Source: Alistipes sp.
Lineage (GTDB): Bacteria; Bacteroidota; Bacteroidia; Bacteroidales; Rikenellaceae
Length of the DNA stretch: 40,122 bases
Direction: 5' to 3'
NCBI GenBank assembly: GCA_020026375.1
Contig: JAHHQN010000020.1
Span: forward strand, 1-40,122
The notes under the pieces were generated by a model. The model did not search any database. It had not been told where the DNA came from and worked only from the letters and a program-made list of their open reading frames with translations. The translations under genes were made by a program, and so were the position numbers. This document shows, piece after piece, positions 31,547 through 39,561 of this stretch; position 1 is the first letter of the stretch, and each line of letters starts with the position of its first letter.

Positions 31547-32650
31547 ATGATAGAAGAAAAGACTTTTAACCCCGACGGTGTGGGTGTCGACAACGGCAAC
31601 TATTTCGGATTGCCCTTCACCCCCGATGAGTCCGCACTGGTGCTGATTTCGGCACCCTGGGACGTGACGGTCTCCTATGGCGAGGGTACGGCCTACGGTC
31701 CCGATGCCATCATCGAAGCCTCGACACAGCTCGATTTCTACGACCCGATGACCGACGACGCCTGGCGCGAGGGTATCGCCACCGACGGGGTCGACGAACA
31801 TCTGGCCGAAGCCTCGAAGCGGTTGAGGGGGCAGGCCGAGAAGGTCATCACGTTCCTCGAGGAGGGCGGTGACCAGAACGACGAGCATATCCAGAAACGA
31901 CTGGCGGCTGTCAATGCCGGTTGTCGAGAGATGAACGAGAATATCTGTGCGCAGGCCCGCAAATGGCTCGACAAGGGCAAGCTGGTGGGTCTGGTGGGCG
32001 GCGACCATTCGACCTCCTACGGCGCGGTGAAGGCACTGGGCGAGAAGCATCAGGGATTCGGTATCCTCCACATCGACGCCCATTGCGACCTGAGAGACAG
32101 CTACGAGGGTTTTGAGTATTCGCACGCCTCGGTGATGTTCAACATCTTGAGAGATGTGCCTGCGGTCGAGAAAATCGTGCAGGTGGGTGTACGCGACTTC
32201 TCGCGCGGAGAGGTGGAATTCGCCCTCGAGTCGCAGCGTGTGGAGATGTTCGACGACATGACGCTGGCCGGCAACGAGTTCTGCGGCCAGACCTGGGACG
32301 AGCAGTGCCGCCGCATCGTCGGCCGTCTGCCTCAGGAGGTGTATGTCAGCTTCGACATCGACGGTCTCTCGTTCGACAACTGTCCCCATACCGGCACCCC
32401 CGTCTGCGGCGGTCTGTCGTTCAACAAGGCGGTGTGGCTGCTGCGCTGCATCGTGGAGTCGGGTCGCCGCATCATCGGTTTCGATGTGGTGGAGGTGGCC
32501 CCCGCACCCGACGGCTCGGGCAAGGCACTCATCAACATCGACCTGATGAATACCGCACCCCTGTCGCCCAAGGAGCGCATCGACGCCATCACCGGCGCGC
32601 GTATCCTCTGGAAACTGTGCTGTTTCGCATTGAAGTCTAACCAAAAATAA
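31547..32650 (+). CDS. arginase/agmatinase/formiminoglutamase-family hydrolase
   Basis: A 367-residue binuclear metal ureohydrolase. Metal ligands are in GGDHS (H154), DAHCD (D177, H179, D181) and SFDIDG (D270, D272). The usual S-x-D-x-D-x-x-D-P is altered to FDIDGLSFDNCPHTGTP, where the DP is replaced by FDN. An N-terminal extension of about 45 residues and an insertion at about 85-120 make it longer than arginase (about 300). The substrate is uncertain: agmatine, formiminoglutamate, arginine and guanidine derivatives are all possible. I start it at the ATG at 31547; the frame opens nine codons earlier at a TTG overlapping the -7 element. It precedes nhaA by 22 nt. Confidence 0.87.
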   Translation: MIEEKTFNPDGVGVDNGNYFGLPFTPDESALVLISAPWDVTVSYGEGTAYGPDAIIEASTQLDFYDPMTDDAWREGIATDGVDEHLAEASKRLRGQAEKVITFLEEGGDQNDEHIQKRLAAVNAGCREMNENICAQARKWLDKGKLVGLVGGDHSTSYGAVKALGEKHQGFGILHIDAHCDLRDSYEGFEYSHASVMFNILRDVPAVEKIVQVGVRDFSRGEVEFALESQRVEMFDDMTLAGNEFCGQTWDEQCRRIVGRLPQEVYVSFDIDGLSFDNCPHTGTPVCGGLSFNKAVWLLRCIVESGRRIIGFDVVEVAPAPDGSGKALINIDLMNTAPLSPKERIDAITGARILWKLCCFALKSNQK

Positions 32651-32672
32651 ATGTTTAAATCAGTTGGGTAAA

Positions 32673-34058
32673 ATGAGATTGTTTTCATTGTTCAGTTGGG
32701 TCAGAAAATACCACTTGATGGGTATTCGCCGACGTAGTTTTATGGAAGCCCCCTGGGCAGGAGGCGTTGTCTTGCTGGTGTGTGTGGCGGTGGCCATGCT
32801 GCTGGCCAATCTGCCCTTCACCAAGGACTATTACCACGAATTGCTGGAAACCGACCTTTCTCTGGTGGTCAAGTCGCCGTCGGGACTCATCGACTGGGTG
32901 TTCCCCGAGGGTATGACCGTCGAGAAGTTCGTCAACGATATTCTCATGGTGGTGTTCTTCTTCGCCGTGGGTCTCGAAATCAAACGAGAGATTGTCTGCG
33001 GACAGCTCTCTTCGGTGAAGAAGGCCGTGCTGCCCGTGCTGGCCGCTCTGGGCGGTATGATTGCGCCGGCGGTCATCTTCACGATATTCAACCACGGTAC
33101 GCTGGCCGCCAACGGCTGGGGTATCCCCACCGCCACCGATATCGCCTTTGCGGTGGGTATCCTCTCGATGCTGGGCGACCGTGTGCCGGTGTCGCTCAAG
33201 ATTTTCCTCACGGCACTGGCTATCGCCGATGACCTGGGTGCCATTGTGGTCATCGCCCTCTTCTACGGCGGCGAGATGCACCTGCTCTGTCTGTTCATCG
33301 CCCTGCTGATTATGGCCGGTGTGTATATGATGAACCGCATGGGCGAGAAGCGCATGTTCTTCTACATGGTGCCTGCCGTGGTGGTATGGAGCCTGTTCTA
33401 CTATTCGGGTGTGCACTCCACACTGGCCGGTGTGGCCATGGCCATGCTCATTCCCATGCAGCCCCGCTACACCAAGGAGTATTTCGCCCACAAGATGAAC
33501 AGCCTGAAGAACGCCTTCTTGAAGGTGGAGCATTTCGACGAGGAGTTCCCCAACGAACTGCACCGCTACTATCTGCGTCAGGTGACTGCCCTCTCCACGG
33601 AGTCGGTGGGCATGAGCTACCGTCTGGAGCATGCCCTGACCCCCTATGTCACCTTCCTCATCATGCCCATCTTCGCGCTGGCCAACGCCGGTGTCGAAAT
33701 CAGCTCGGTGGAGTATTTCAACATCTTCAAATACTCGCAGGACCTGGGTTCGGTGGGTATGGGTGTCTTCTTCGGCCTGCTGCTGGGCAAGCCCATCGGC
33801 ATCTTTGCGGCCAGCTGGCTGTCGGTGAAGCTCCGCATCGCCGAAATGCCCGAGAAGAGTACCTGGAAGATGCTCTTCGCGGTGGCCTGTCTGGGCGGTA
33901 TCGGTTTCACGATGTCCATCTTCGTCGACTCGCTGGCCTATGACCACGCCGAGATTATCGACCGCGGCAAGATTGCCATTCTCATGGGTTCGATGGCCGC
34001 TTCGATTCTGGGCAGCGTGCTGATTCTTCTTTTCTCGAAAAAAACAGAAAACAAATAA
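32673..34058 (+). CDS. nhaA: Na+/H+ antiporter NhaA
   Basis: An inner-membrane antiporter exchanging cytoplasmic Na+ for protons. 461 residues from the ATG at 32673 (a TTG three codons earlier also opens the frame). The unwound-helix and binding-site motifs are present: PTATDIAFAVGIL and ALAIADDLGAIVVIALFY with the ion-binding pair D186-D187. A cytosolic loop of about 60 residues near 270-330 is longer than in E. coli. Its stop is 1 nt from the following FKBP lipoprotein gene. Confidence 0.95.
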   Translation: MRLFSLFSWVRKYHLMGIRRRSFMEAPWAGGVVLLVCVAVAMLLANLPFTKDYYHELLETDLSLVVKSPSGLIDWVFPEGMTVEKFVNDILMVVFFFAVGLEIKREIVCGQLSSVKKAVLPVLAALGGMIAPAVIFTIFNHGTLAANGWGIPTATDIAFAVGILSMLGDRVPVSLKIFLTALAIADDLGAIVVIALFYGGEMHLLCLFIALLIMAGVYMMNRMGEKRMFFYMVPAVVVWSLFYYSGVHSTLAGVAMAMLIPMQPRYTKEYFAHKMNSLKNAFLKVEHFDEEFPNELHRYYLRQVTALSTESVGMSYRLEHALTPYVTFLIMPIFALANAGVEISSVEYFNIFKYSQDLGSVGMGVFFGLLLGKPIGIFAASWLSVKLRIAEMPEKSTWKMLFAVACLGGIGFTMSIFVDSLAYDHAEIIDRGKIAILMGSMAASILGSVLILLFSKKTENK

Positions 34059-34059
34059 C

Positions 34060-34770
34060 ATGAAAAAGACATTCGCTTTACTGTTGGCGGCCGGTGCCTT
34101 GTTGTCCGCCTGCTCGAACAAGGGTGGTGCCGAGGTGAAACTCGACAGCACTACCGACACGGTGGCCTATATCATCGGTATGAATATCGGCAGCAACCTG
34201 CTCCGCATGGACTCGACCATCAATGTGGCGGCCGTGTGCAAGGGTATCTACGAGAGTACTTCGCAACGCGCCATGTTCTCCGAGGAGGAGGCACGAACCC
34301 TCTTCCTGAAGTATGTCAACGTCACCAAGCCCGAACAGATGAAGGCCTACGAGAACCAGTTTCTCGAGGACATCGTAAAGTCGAATCGTTCTTATGCACG
34401 CACCACTACGGGTGTGACCTACACCGTCGACCATGTGGGTGACCAGAATGCCATTCCCCACATGGACCGCGACACGGTGAGCGTCCGCTACCTTATCCGC
34501 ACGGTCGACGGCAAGGAGGTGTTCTCGTCCTACGAAAAGGGCGACACGCTGCGCTGTGCGTTCGGCGAACTGAACAAGGGTATGAAGGAGGCCTTGCGTC
34601 TGATTGGCACAGGCGGCAAAATCAACGCATGGCTGCCGGCCGAGACCGCTTATGGCGCACAGGGCGATGCCGCTTTGGGCATTGCTCCCAACTCGACCCT
34701 CTATTATGAGATAGAACTTGTTGATATGAAGAGTGGTTTTGCGTCGACACGCCGTAAAATTTCGTATTGA
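34060..34770 (+). CDS. FKBP-type lipoprotein (degenerate prolyl isomerase)
   Basis: 236 residues. The signal peptide ends in a lipobox, LLSAC (Cys18), so it is lipid-anchored. An FKBP_N-like helical part (DTVAYIIGMNIGSNLLRMD) spans about 30-100, and an FKBP fold about 115-228 (VSVRYLIRTVDGKEVFSS, GGKINAWLPAETAYGAQG, LYYEIELVDM). Several aromatic residues of the isomerase pocket (Tyr/Asp/Phe, the Trp after VIKG) are absent, so catalysis may be weak. It starts 1 nt after the nhaA stop, which implies coupled translation. Confidence 0.88.
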   Translation: MKKTFALLLAAGALLSACSNKGGAEVKLDSTTDTVAYIIGMNIGSNLLRMDSTINVAAVCKGIYESTSQRAMFSEEEARTLFLKYVNVTKPEQMKAYENQFLEDIVKSNRSYARTTTGVTYTVDHVGDQNAIPHMDRDTVSVRYLIRTVDGKEVFSSYEKGDTLRCAFGELNKGMKEALRLIGTGGKINAWLPAETAYGAQGDAALGIAPNSTLYYEIELVDMKSGFASTRRKISY

Positions 34771-34796
34771 CAGAGGGAATAATCTCCAATATTTTA

Positions 34797-34804
34797 TACC
34801 TTTG
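34797..34804 (+). promoter_or_regulatory. promoter of the second FKBP gene (-7 element)
   Basis: TACCTTTG, 41 nt before the ATG. The gene can thus be expressed apart from nhaA and the first FKBP. Confidence 0.6.
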
Positions 34805-34845
34805 CGACCAATAACGTAAAACTTATAACAGAATTTAAAAAAACG

Positions 34846-35958
34846 ATGAAAAATTTTCTTTTGGCAACAGCGGTTGCTGCTTCTGCTTTGGCGTTGACCT
34901 CTTGTGGCAACAACTCTACCGTCACCAAGGGTAGCCTGTCGGAGTTCGATACCCTCTCCTATGCACTGGGTTCCAACGTGGGTTACACCATCAAGTATCA
35001 GATGAGTGACATTCCTTTCGATTTCAAAGCCGTGAAGGAGGGTATCGAGGAGGCCGCCATGAAGGGTGAGGACGAGAAGCATGAGAAGATCTATGCCACC
35101 ATTCGCACCTACTTTATGGAGAAGCGCGGCGTTCGCAAGGCCGAAATCATGAAGAAGCGCGAGGCTGCCGACAGCGCACGTCTGGCTCAGGGCGACTCTA
35201 CCCGTGTGGAGTATCCCACTGCCGATGAGGCCATGTTCGAGTCGGAGCAGGAGCGCAAGGAGCTTTCTGAGGCACTGGGCTACGACATCGGTTTCTCGAT
35301 GAAGAAGTCGGAGCTGCCCCTCCAGCTGGTATGGATTGAGAAGGCTATGGAAGACGTGGCCAACGGCAAGACCCAGATGTCGGAGCCCGAGGTAGGACAG
35401 TATCTCCAGTACTACTTCATGGTGAAGCGTCCTGCCGAGCAGAAGGCTGCTTCGGAGAAGTGGTTGGCCGAGAAGGAGAAGATGTCGGGTGTGAAGAAGA
35501 CCGAGTCGGGTCTGCTGTACCGTATCGACAAGGAGGGTGACGCCAACTTCAAGCCCACCAACGACCGTGACCAGGTGAAGGTACACTACACCGGCCGCAA
35601 CACCAAGGGTAAGGTATTCGACTCGTCGAAGTTCGAGAACCGTCCCAAGGAGCAGCAGGAGATGCTCAAGAAGAGAGATCCCGAGAACTACGCCAAGAGC
35701 GAGCCTATCGAGTTCGCACTCAACCGCGTCATCAAGGGTTGGACCGAGGGTATGAAGCTCGTGGGCAAGGGTGGTAAGATTACCCTCTGGATTCCTGCCG
35801 AGCTGGCTTACGGCGCACGCGGTGCCGGTCAGGACATCGCCCCCAACGAGGCATTGGAGTTCGAGGTTGAGCTGATTGACATCACTCCCTTCGTAGAGCC
35901 CGTCGAGACCAAGACCGAGGCCGAGGTCGGCGAACTGAAGGCCGAGTCGAAGAACTAA
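34846..35958 (+). CDS. FKBP-type peptidyl-prolyl isomerase lipoprotein
   Basis: 370 residues. Lipobox LTSC with Cys20. Two tandem FKBP_N-like helical units follow: LSYALGSNVGYTIKYQMSDI near 37 and LSEALGYDIGFSMKKSELP near 142, joined by a charged stretch. The FKBP domain covers about 238-345 with VHYTG, FDSS, VIKGWTEGM, IPAELAYG and LEFEVELID intact, so it should be active. About 25 extra charged residues sit in the bulge after FDSSKF. A Glu-rich tail closes the protein. Periplasm-facing folding of outer-membrane proteins is the likely role. Codons look biased to those of highly expressed genes. Confidence 0.93.
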   Translation: MKNFLLATAVAASALALTSCGNNSTVTKGSLSEFDTLSYALGSNVGYTIKYQMSDIPFDFKAVKEGIEEAAMKGEDEKHEKIYATIRTYFMEKRGVRKAEIMKKREAADSARLAQGDSTRVEYPTADEAMFESEQERKELSEALGYDIGFSMKKSELPLQLVWIEKAMEDVANGKTQMSEPEVGQYLQYYFMVKRPAEQKAASEKWLAEKEKMSGVKKTESGLLYRIDKEGDANFKPTNDRDQVKVHYTGRNTKGKVFDSSKFENRPKEQQEMLKKRDPENYAKSEPIEFALNRVIKGWTEGMKLVGKGGKITLWIPAELAYGARGAGQDIAPNEALEFEVELIDITPFVEPVETKTEAEVGELKAESKN

Positions 35959-35983
35959 TCCTTCCGTCGACGGATAACGCACG

Positions 35984-36019
35984 GCAGGCCGTCCCATCGT
36001 GGGGCGGCCTGCTTTTTTT
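35984..36019 (+). terminator. FKBP terminator
   Basis: A 13-bp stem with one G-U (35984-35996 with 36000-36012), a 3-nt loop and seven Ts at 36013-36019. Confidence 0.92.
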
Positions 36020-36127
36020 GTGCGCTGTCGGCCGGCTGGGACAGGCGGGGGGAGTGTGGCGGTCGGCGGCGGCTCTTTTTTCGCCACATAATCGCAGCGC
36101 AGATGACTATTCTGCCGAAATTTTGAC

Positions 36128-36135
36128 TACCTTTG
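36128..36135 (+). promoter_or_regulatory. promoter of the DUF3127 gene (-7 element)
   Basis: TACCTTTG, 35 nt before the ATG at 36171. No clear -33 box. Confidence 0.6.
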
Positions 36136-36170
36136 TCCTATAAAAAATCAAGAATATAATATTTAAGACT

Positions 36171-36539
36171 ATGGAATTTGAAGGTACAGTGTACAAGATA
36201 ATGCCCAAGACTTCGGGTACTTCGGCTCGTGGCGAGTGGCAGCGTCAGGATGTGGTGTTCGACTACAACGACGGCGGCAACTTCTCGCGCAAATTGAGCG
36301 TGACATTCTTCAACCGTCCCGACGATGTGGCCAAACTCCAGGAGGGTGCCACCTATCAGGTGTCGGTCAATGTGGAGTCGCGCGAGTATAACGGCCGTTG
36401 GTACACCGACGTGCGTGCATGGCGTCTTCAGCCCAAGCAGGAGACTGTCGCTCCTGCCGCTCCCGAGATGCCTCCCTTCGTGGAGGAGCCTTCCTACGCG
36501 ACAACGGCCGAGAGCAGCGTTGACGACCTCCCGTTCTAA
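36171..36539 (+). CDS. DUF3127 protein, OB-fold with SSB-like tip
   Basis: 122 residues. Residues about 1-88 match DUF3127 (MEFEGTVYKIMPKTSGTSAR, RQDVVFDY, SVNVESREYNGRWYTDVRAW), a Bacteroidetes family thought to have an OB fold. A Pro/Glu-rich flexible linker follows, then the ending VDDLPF. Single-stranded DNA-binding proteins end in the same acidic-plus-DLPF tip, by which they recruit RecO, RecQ, PriA and others. I infer a nucleic-acid role and contact with SSB-tip readers. Monocistronic with its own promoter and terminator. Confidence 0.88.
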   Translation: MEFEGTVYKIMPKTSGTSARGEWQRQDVVFDYNDGGNFSRKLSVTFFNRPDDVAKLQEGATYQVSVNVESREYNGRWYTDVRAWRLQPKQETVAPAAPEMPPFVEEPSYATTAESSVDDLPF

Positions 36540-36627
36540 TCGGGGCGGACGGCTCGTGACCGTATGGACGGGTGACGGCGGTGCAGGATTGCGGAGGCCG
36601 TGGGAACACCTGTCGGGAAAACGAATG

Positions 36628-36665
36628 AATGTGATGGTGCAGCGATGTGCCGTCACATTTTTTTT
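36628..36665 (+). terminator. terminator of the DUF3127 gene
   Basis: A 14-bp stem with three G-U pairs (36628-36641 with 36646-36659), loop GCGA, and eight Ts at 36658-36665. Confidence 0.87.
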
Positions 36666-36727
36666 CGGAAGTGGGGTTGAGGTTGAGGGGCTGCGGAGTG
36701 TTGCAGAAGAGGGCGCGCGGCAGGCAC

Positions 36728-36760
36728 ACAAAAAAAGCGGTCATCTGTCGATAACCGCTT
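36728..36760 (-). terminator. tRNA terminator
   Basis: On the minus strand, a 7-bp stem (36760-36754 with 36741-36735) followed by seven Us at 36736-36730. It begins two bases after the tRNA end. Confidence 0.8.
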
Positions 36761-36761
36761 G

Positions 36762-36835
36762 TGGACCCAGAGGGGCATGATCCCACGACCTCCGGATTAT
36801 GAGTCCGTTGCTCTAACCAACTGAGCTATGGGTCC
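36762..36835 (-). tRNA. tRNA with CAU anticodon (elongator Met or Ile2)
   Basis: 74 nt with a perfect 7-bp acceptor stem (GGACCCA/TGGGTCC), a standard D-arm (GCTC...GAGC) and anticodon loop CTCATAA, so the anticodon is CAU. The G1-C72 pair rules out the bacterial initiator tRNA. The T-arm is irregular: stem GTGGG/CCCTC with a T-T mismatch, and loop ATCATGC in place of TTCRANY. Anticodon pair 27-43 is A-G. CCA is not encoded. Whether it is Met or lysidine-modified Ile cannot be decided by eye. Confidence 0.85.
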
Positions 36836-36876
36836 GAAACCTTAACATTGAAATGTCACCATTTCTTTCGTGGGTG

Positions 36877-36908
36877 CAAATATATGAAATTTATCCCTAT
36901 CTTACAAC
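36877..36908 (-). promoter_or_regulatory. tRNA promoter
   Basis: On the minus strand GTTG (36908-36905), a 20-nt spacer, TATATTTG (36884-36877), 41 nt before the tRNA 5' end. Confidence 0.65.
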
Positions 36909-37166
36909 GGTTTGCCGCCGCGAAAGCAAATTATTTTACAAAAAGGGCGGAAGTGACCCTTGCGCGGAGTCGGTTGGGGGACGTGAGTGGGGGTGTTGCG
37001 GACATGAGGTGGGACGGTGAGAGGGGGTTATAATATATATAGGTGTATGGGGGGCGCCGTTTCTTCATGGGGCTGTGGGTGAAAGGGTTGAAAGCGTCAC
37101 GGAGATGTGTCCGCGGTGCGGAATGAAGAATAAAAACACCGAAAAGTGATTTTTTTAGGCTTTGTT
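36909..37166. other. intergenic between divergent tRNA and rpmE, no gene seen
   Basis: A short frame at 36848-37033 crosses the tRNA promoter and has no family features. I see no hairpin or leader element that would indicate an L31 regulatory site. Confidence 0.5.
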
Positions 37167-37197
37167 TTTGTTTCTTGAGATTTTATTTCTACCTTTG
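37167..37197 (+). promoter_or_regulatory. rpmE promoter
   Basis: TTTG at 37167-37170, a 19-nt spacer, TACCTTTG at 37190-37197; ATG 37 nt further. One of the best promoter matches in the window. Confidence 0.8.
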
Positions 37198-37234
37198 TCG
37201 CGCTTAAGCACAAAATTTCAAAAACAACAAACAA

Positions 37235-37504
37235 ATGAAACAGGGAATTCATCCGGAGAATTATCGTTTGGTGGCATTTAAGGATATGTCAAATGACCAC
37301 GTGTTTTTGTGTCGGTCCGCCGTTTCGACAAAAGAGACCATCGAAGTGAACGGCGAAACCTATCCCGTGTATAAGATGGAAATCTCCAACACATCTCACC
37401 CTTTCTATACTGGTAAGATGAAGCTGGTAGATACCGCAGGTCGCGTCGATAAGTTTATGAGCCGTTACGCAAAGCGCTACGATAAGAAGAACGCCAACAA
37501 GTAA
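37235..37504 (+). CDS. rpmE2: ribosomal protein bL31, type B
   Basis: 89 residues. MKQGIHPENYRLVAFKDMSN and SHPFYTGKMKLVDTAGRVDKF are typical of bL31, which bridges the subunits. Only one cysteine (FLCRSAV) and no CxxC, so it is the zinc-independent type B form. In many bacteria that form is a zinc-starvation replacement, but in Bacteroidetes it is commonly the main copy; no Zur-box-like sequence is evident upstream. Single gene with its own promoter and terminator. Confidence 0.95.
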   Translation: MKQGIHPENYRLVAFKDMSNDHVFLCRSAVSTKETIEVNGETYPVYKMEISNTSHPFYTGKMKLVDTAGRVDKFMSRYAKRYDKKNANK

Positions 37505-37526
37505 GACTTATTGGTTTTCGAAAGAC

Positions 37527-37563
37527 AGCGAGAGATTGGAAACAGTCTCTCGCTTATTTTTTT
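37527..37563 (+). terminator. rpmE terminator
   Basis: A 9-bp perfect stem (37527-37535 with 37546-37554), a 10-nt loop, then seven Ts at 37557-37563. Confidence 0.9.
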
Positions 37564-37723
37564 GCCGTTTGGCGAGGAGAGGGCGAGAGGGCGAGGAGGT
37601 GAGGGGCGAGAGGCTGGTGCAGCGGAAGTGTGGCGGGGCACATCGGGCGCGCGGAACTGTTGGTGTGGCGGCGCGTGAGGCGGCTGTCGGTGGGGTGGCG
37701 CGTGCTGAGATGTCACGGATAAG
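37564..37723. other. convergent intergenic, no gene seen
   Basis: Very G-rich sequence with strong purine bias (GAGGGCGAGAGG-like). Open frames here are low-complexity and unconvincing. Confidence 0.5.
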
Positions 37724-37758
37724 AAAAATCGGGAGGGGTCGCAGTGACTCCTCCCGAT
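37724..37758 (-). terminator. terminator downstream of the DIP1984-family gene
   Basis: A 9-bp perfect stem (37728-37736 with 37750-37758). On the minus strand it is followed by five Us (37728-37724). It is 200 nt after the gene's stop; the intervening stretch holds a 5-bp GTCAC/GTGAC hairpin and no gene. Confidence 0.7.
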
Positions 37759-37958
37759 GTATTTTCCCCGTTCCCAACCCTCGTTTCTTACGGTCAGCAC
37801 TTGGTAGTAAATGATAAAAATGATAATTTGTGCATGTGTAACAATGCTGGGCATTACGATATTTGTTGTGTCATGCCCCGCTCCACGTCCATGATGTCAC
37901 CGAAGTGACGGCTTTTGCGCTCGCCCCGTGGGAAACTACCTCTTTGTGTTCTGTCGGC

Positions 37959-38411
37959 CTACAACAGGTCGGTATTCCAGTTGGCCTGCTGGATTCTCAC
38001 GTCCAGCTCGCGCAGCGTGCGCGACAGGTCGTCGATGTATTTCTGCATCTGCGCCACATTCACCGTGCGTATGTAGCGGATTTCGTTCATCGAGTAGCGG
38101 TTGTTGGTGCCGGCGGCCTCCGCAAGCACGTTGCGCAGCACCGAGATGCGCAGCGAAAGGACATCTTTGCGCGCAATGAGCGAGGTGAGTACCTCTCCCT
38201 GCGAAAGGGTCTCCATGTTGGTGAGGTTGATGCGGAAAATCAAATCCTCCAGCTGTGCCAGCGCGGTATTCAGCGCCTTGAACAACTCGTCGGGATCCTC
38301 GGCAGGCTCCTCGCCTTCCTGTATGCGGACGTTGGTCTTGAGCCGCTCCTCGAGCTGCGAGATGCGCTTCTGGAGGTCGGCACGCAGACCCAATGCTTCT
38401 GCTAACTTCAT
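37959..38411 (-). CDS. DIP1984-family protein
   Basis: 150 residues from the ATG at 38411: MKLAEALGLRADLQKRISQL, then KVQEGEEPAEDP-like RIQEGEEPAEDPDELF, NLTNMETLSQGEVLTSLIAR and the terminal ELDVRIQQANWNTDLL. These blocks are characteristic of the DIP1984 (septicolysin-like) family, an all-helical protein of unknown function. The frame continues 32 residues further upstream, but those are Gln/Lys-rich, cross the promoter and are not in the family. There is no signal peptide, so it is cytosolic despite the cytolysin name attached to some relatives. Confidence 0.88.
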   Translation of the reverse strand: MKLAEALGLRADLQKRISQLEERLKTNVRIQEGEEPAEDPDELFKALNTALAQLEDLIFRINLTNMETLSQGEVLTSLIARKDVLSLRISVLRNVLAEAAGTNNRYSMNEIRYIRTVNVAQMQKYIDDLSRTLRELDVRIQQANWNTDLL

Positions 38412-38454
38412 GTCTGTCGTCTGTTTTTGTTGTTGTTTTGATGGCTTGTATCCC

Positions 38455-38462
38455 GAAAGATA
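38455..38462 (-). promoter_or_regulatory. possible DIP1984-gene promoter (-7 element)
   Basis: TATCTTTC on the minus strand, one mismatch to TAnnTTTG, 43 nt before the ATG. Weak. Confidence 0.35.
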
Positions 38463-38549
38463 ATCAAAATTTTCGGGCTTGTGAAACATATTTTGAGGTT
38501 TCTGCACCCCTCCGGCCGTGCGGAGTGTACAAAGTATGGGTTTATTGAG

Positions 38550-38557
38550 TATATTTG
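38550..38557 (+). promoter_or_regulatory. promoter of the coiled-coil lipoprotein (-7 element)
   Basis: TATATTTG, 23 nt before the ATG at 38581. No clear -33 box. Confidence 0.6.
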
Positions 38558-38580
38558 CGCCATATCAAAATTATAAACAG

Positions 38581-39462
38581 ATGATTATGAGAAGGTATGG
38601 TTTTTTAGTGGCACTGCTGAGCCTCGGACTGCTCGTTTCGTGCGGTCAGAAGAAGGCCGAGCGCGAGAAGCAGATGCAGCAGGTGACTTCGGAGCGTGAT
38701 TCGCTGGCTGCGGTCGTCGAGCAGAAAGAGGAGCTGATCAAGGCGGTTTTTGACGATATCAGTGCGATTTCCGACAATCTGTCGCTCATCAAGAAGCGTG
38801 AGAACATGATTGCGGTGGCCGATGCCCCCGAAGGCGGCGCTCGTCCCGTGGAGCAGATCAACCGCGACATCGAGGCCATCGACCGTCTTTTGCAGGACAA
38901 CAACAAGAAGCTCTCGTCGCTGAAGCGTTATGCGGCGCAGCTGCGCAAGGCCAATCTCAAGATTGACGGACTCGAGAAGATGATTGCCACGCTCAACAGC
39001 GATGTGGAGAGCAAGCGCGCCGAGATTGTGGAGTTGCGCAAGGAGATGACCGAGAAGGACGACGAGCTGAAGTTCCTCACCGAACAGGTGTCGATTCAGG
39101 AGGTCGAGGTGGAGAATCTCCACATCGCCAAGGAGGAGCTGGAGAACAAACTCAACACCGTATATTATATCGTCGGCACGGAGAAGGAGTTGTGCGGCGC
39201 GCAGATCATCAACAAGGAGGGCTTCATCGGCCGCTCGCTCAAGATGGGCCGCAACACCTCGGTGGAGAGCTTCACCAAGGCCGATTCGCGCATGCTGAAC
39301 GAGATTCCCATCGGTCACAAGAAGGTGACGGTGGTGAGCAGCCACCCGCGCGATTCCTACAAACTGATTACCAATGGCGACAAGAAAGTCATTAAAATGG
39401 TGATTGAAAATCCCGAAAAGTTCTGGGAGTCGTCAAAAGTTTTGGTCATCAGCTACAAATAA
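38581..39462 (+). CDS. coiled-coil lipoprotein, unknown function
   Basis: 293 residues. Lipobox in LLVSC (Cys near 21) after a hydrophobic signal, so it is anchored in a membrane. Residues about 28-65 and 95-205 are long coiled coils rich in Lys, Glu and Leu. The last 90 residues form a compact domain starting at VYYIVGTEKELCGAQIINKEG and ending VKVLVISYK-like (SSKVLVISYK). I know similar Bacteroidetes lipoproteins without assigned function. Two ATGs lie six bases apart (38581, 38587); I use the first because both follow the promoter. Single gene, followed by a terminator. Confidence 0.8.
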   Translation: MIMRRYGFLVALLSLGLLVSCGQKKAEREKQMQQVTSERDSLAAVVEQKEELIKAVFDDISAISDNLSLIKKRENMIAVADAPEGGARPVEQINRDIEAIDRLLQDNNKKLSSLKRYAAQLRKANLKIDGLEKMIATLNSDVESKRAEIVELRKEMTEKDDELKFLTEQVSIQEVEVENLHIAKEELENKLNTVYYIVGTEKELCGAQIINKEGFIGRSLKMGRNTSVESFTKADSRMLNEIPIGHKKVTVVSSHPRDSYKLITNGDKKVIKMVIENPEKFWESSKVLVISYK

Positions 39463-39527
39463 ATGCGGATTTTCGACGGCGCGAGGCGGAGATTTTGTCG
39501 CCTGTTGGTCGGCCGTCGGCAGATTTT

Positions 39528-39561
39528 CGGCAGGAATTTCAATTTCCTGCCGATTTTTTTT
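39528..39561 (+). terminator. terminator of the lipoprotein gene
   Basis: A 9-bp perfect stem (39528-39536 with 39544-39552), a 7-nt loop, and eight Ts at 39554-39561. Confidence 0.88.

Noticed and set aside
36848..37033. 61-codon frame upstream of rpmE
   Set aside because: Overlaps the tRNA promoter and has no start context or family.
37477..37854. 125-codon minus-strand frame after rpmE
   Set aside because: Low-complexity Pro/His/Arg sequence crossing two terminators.
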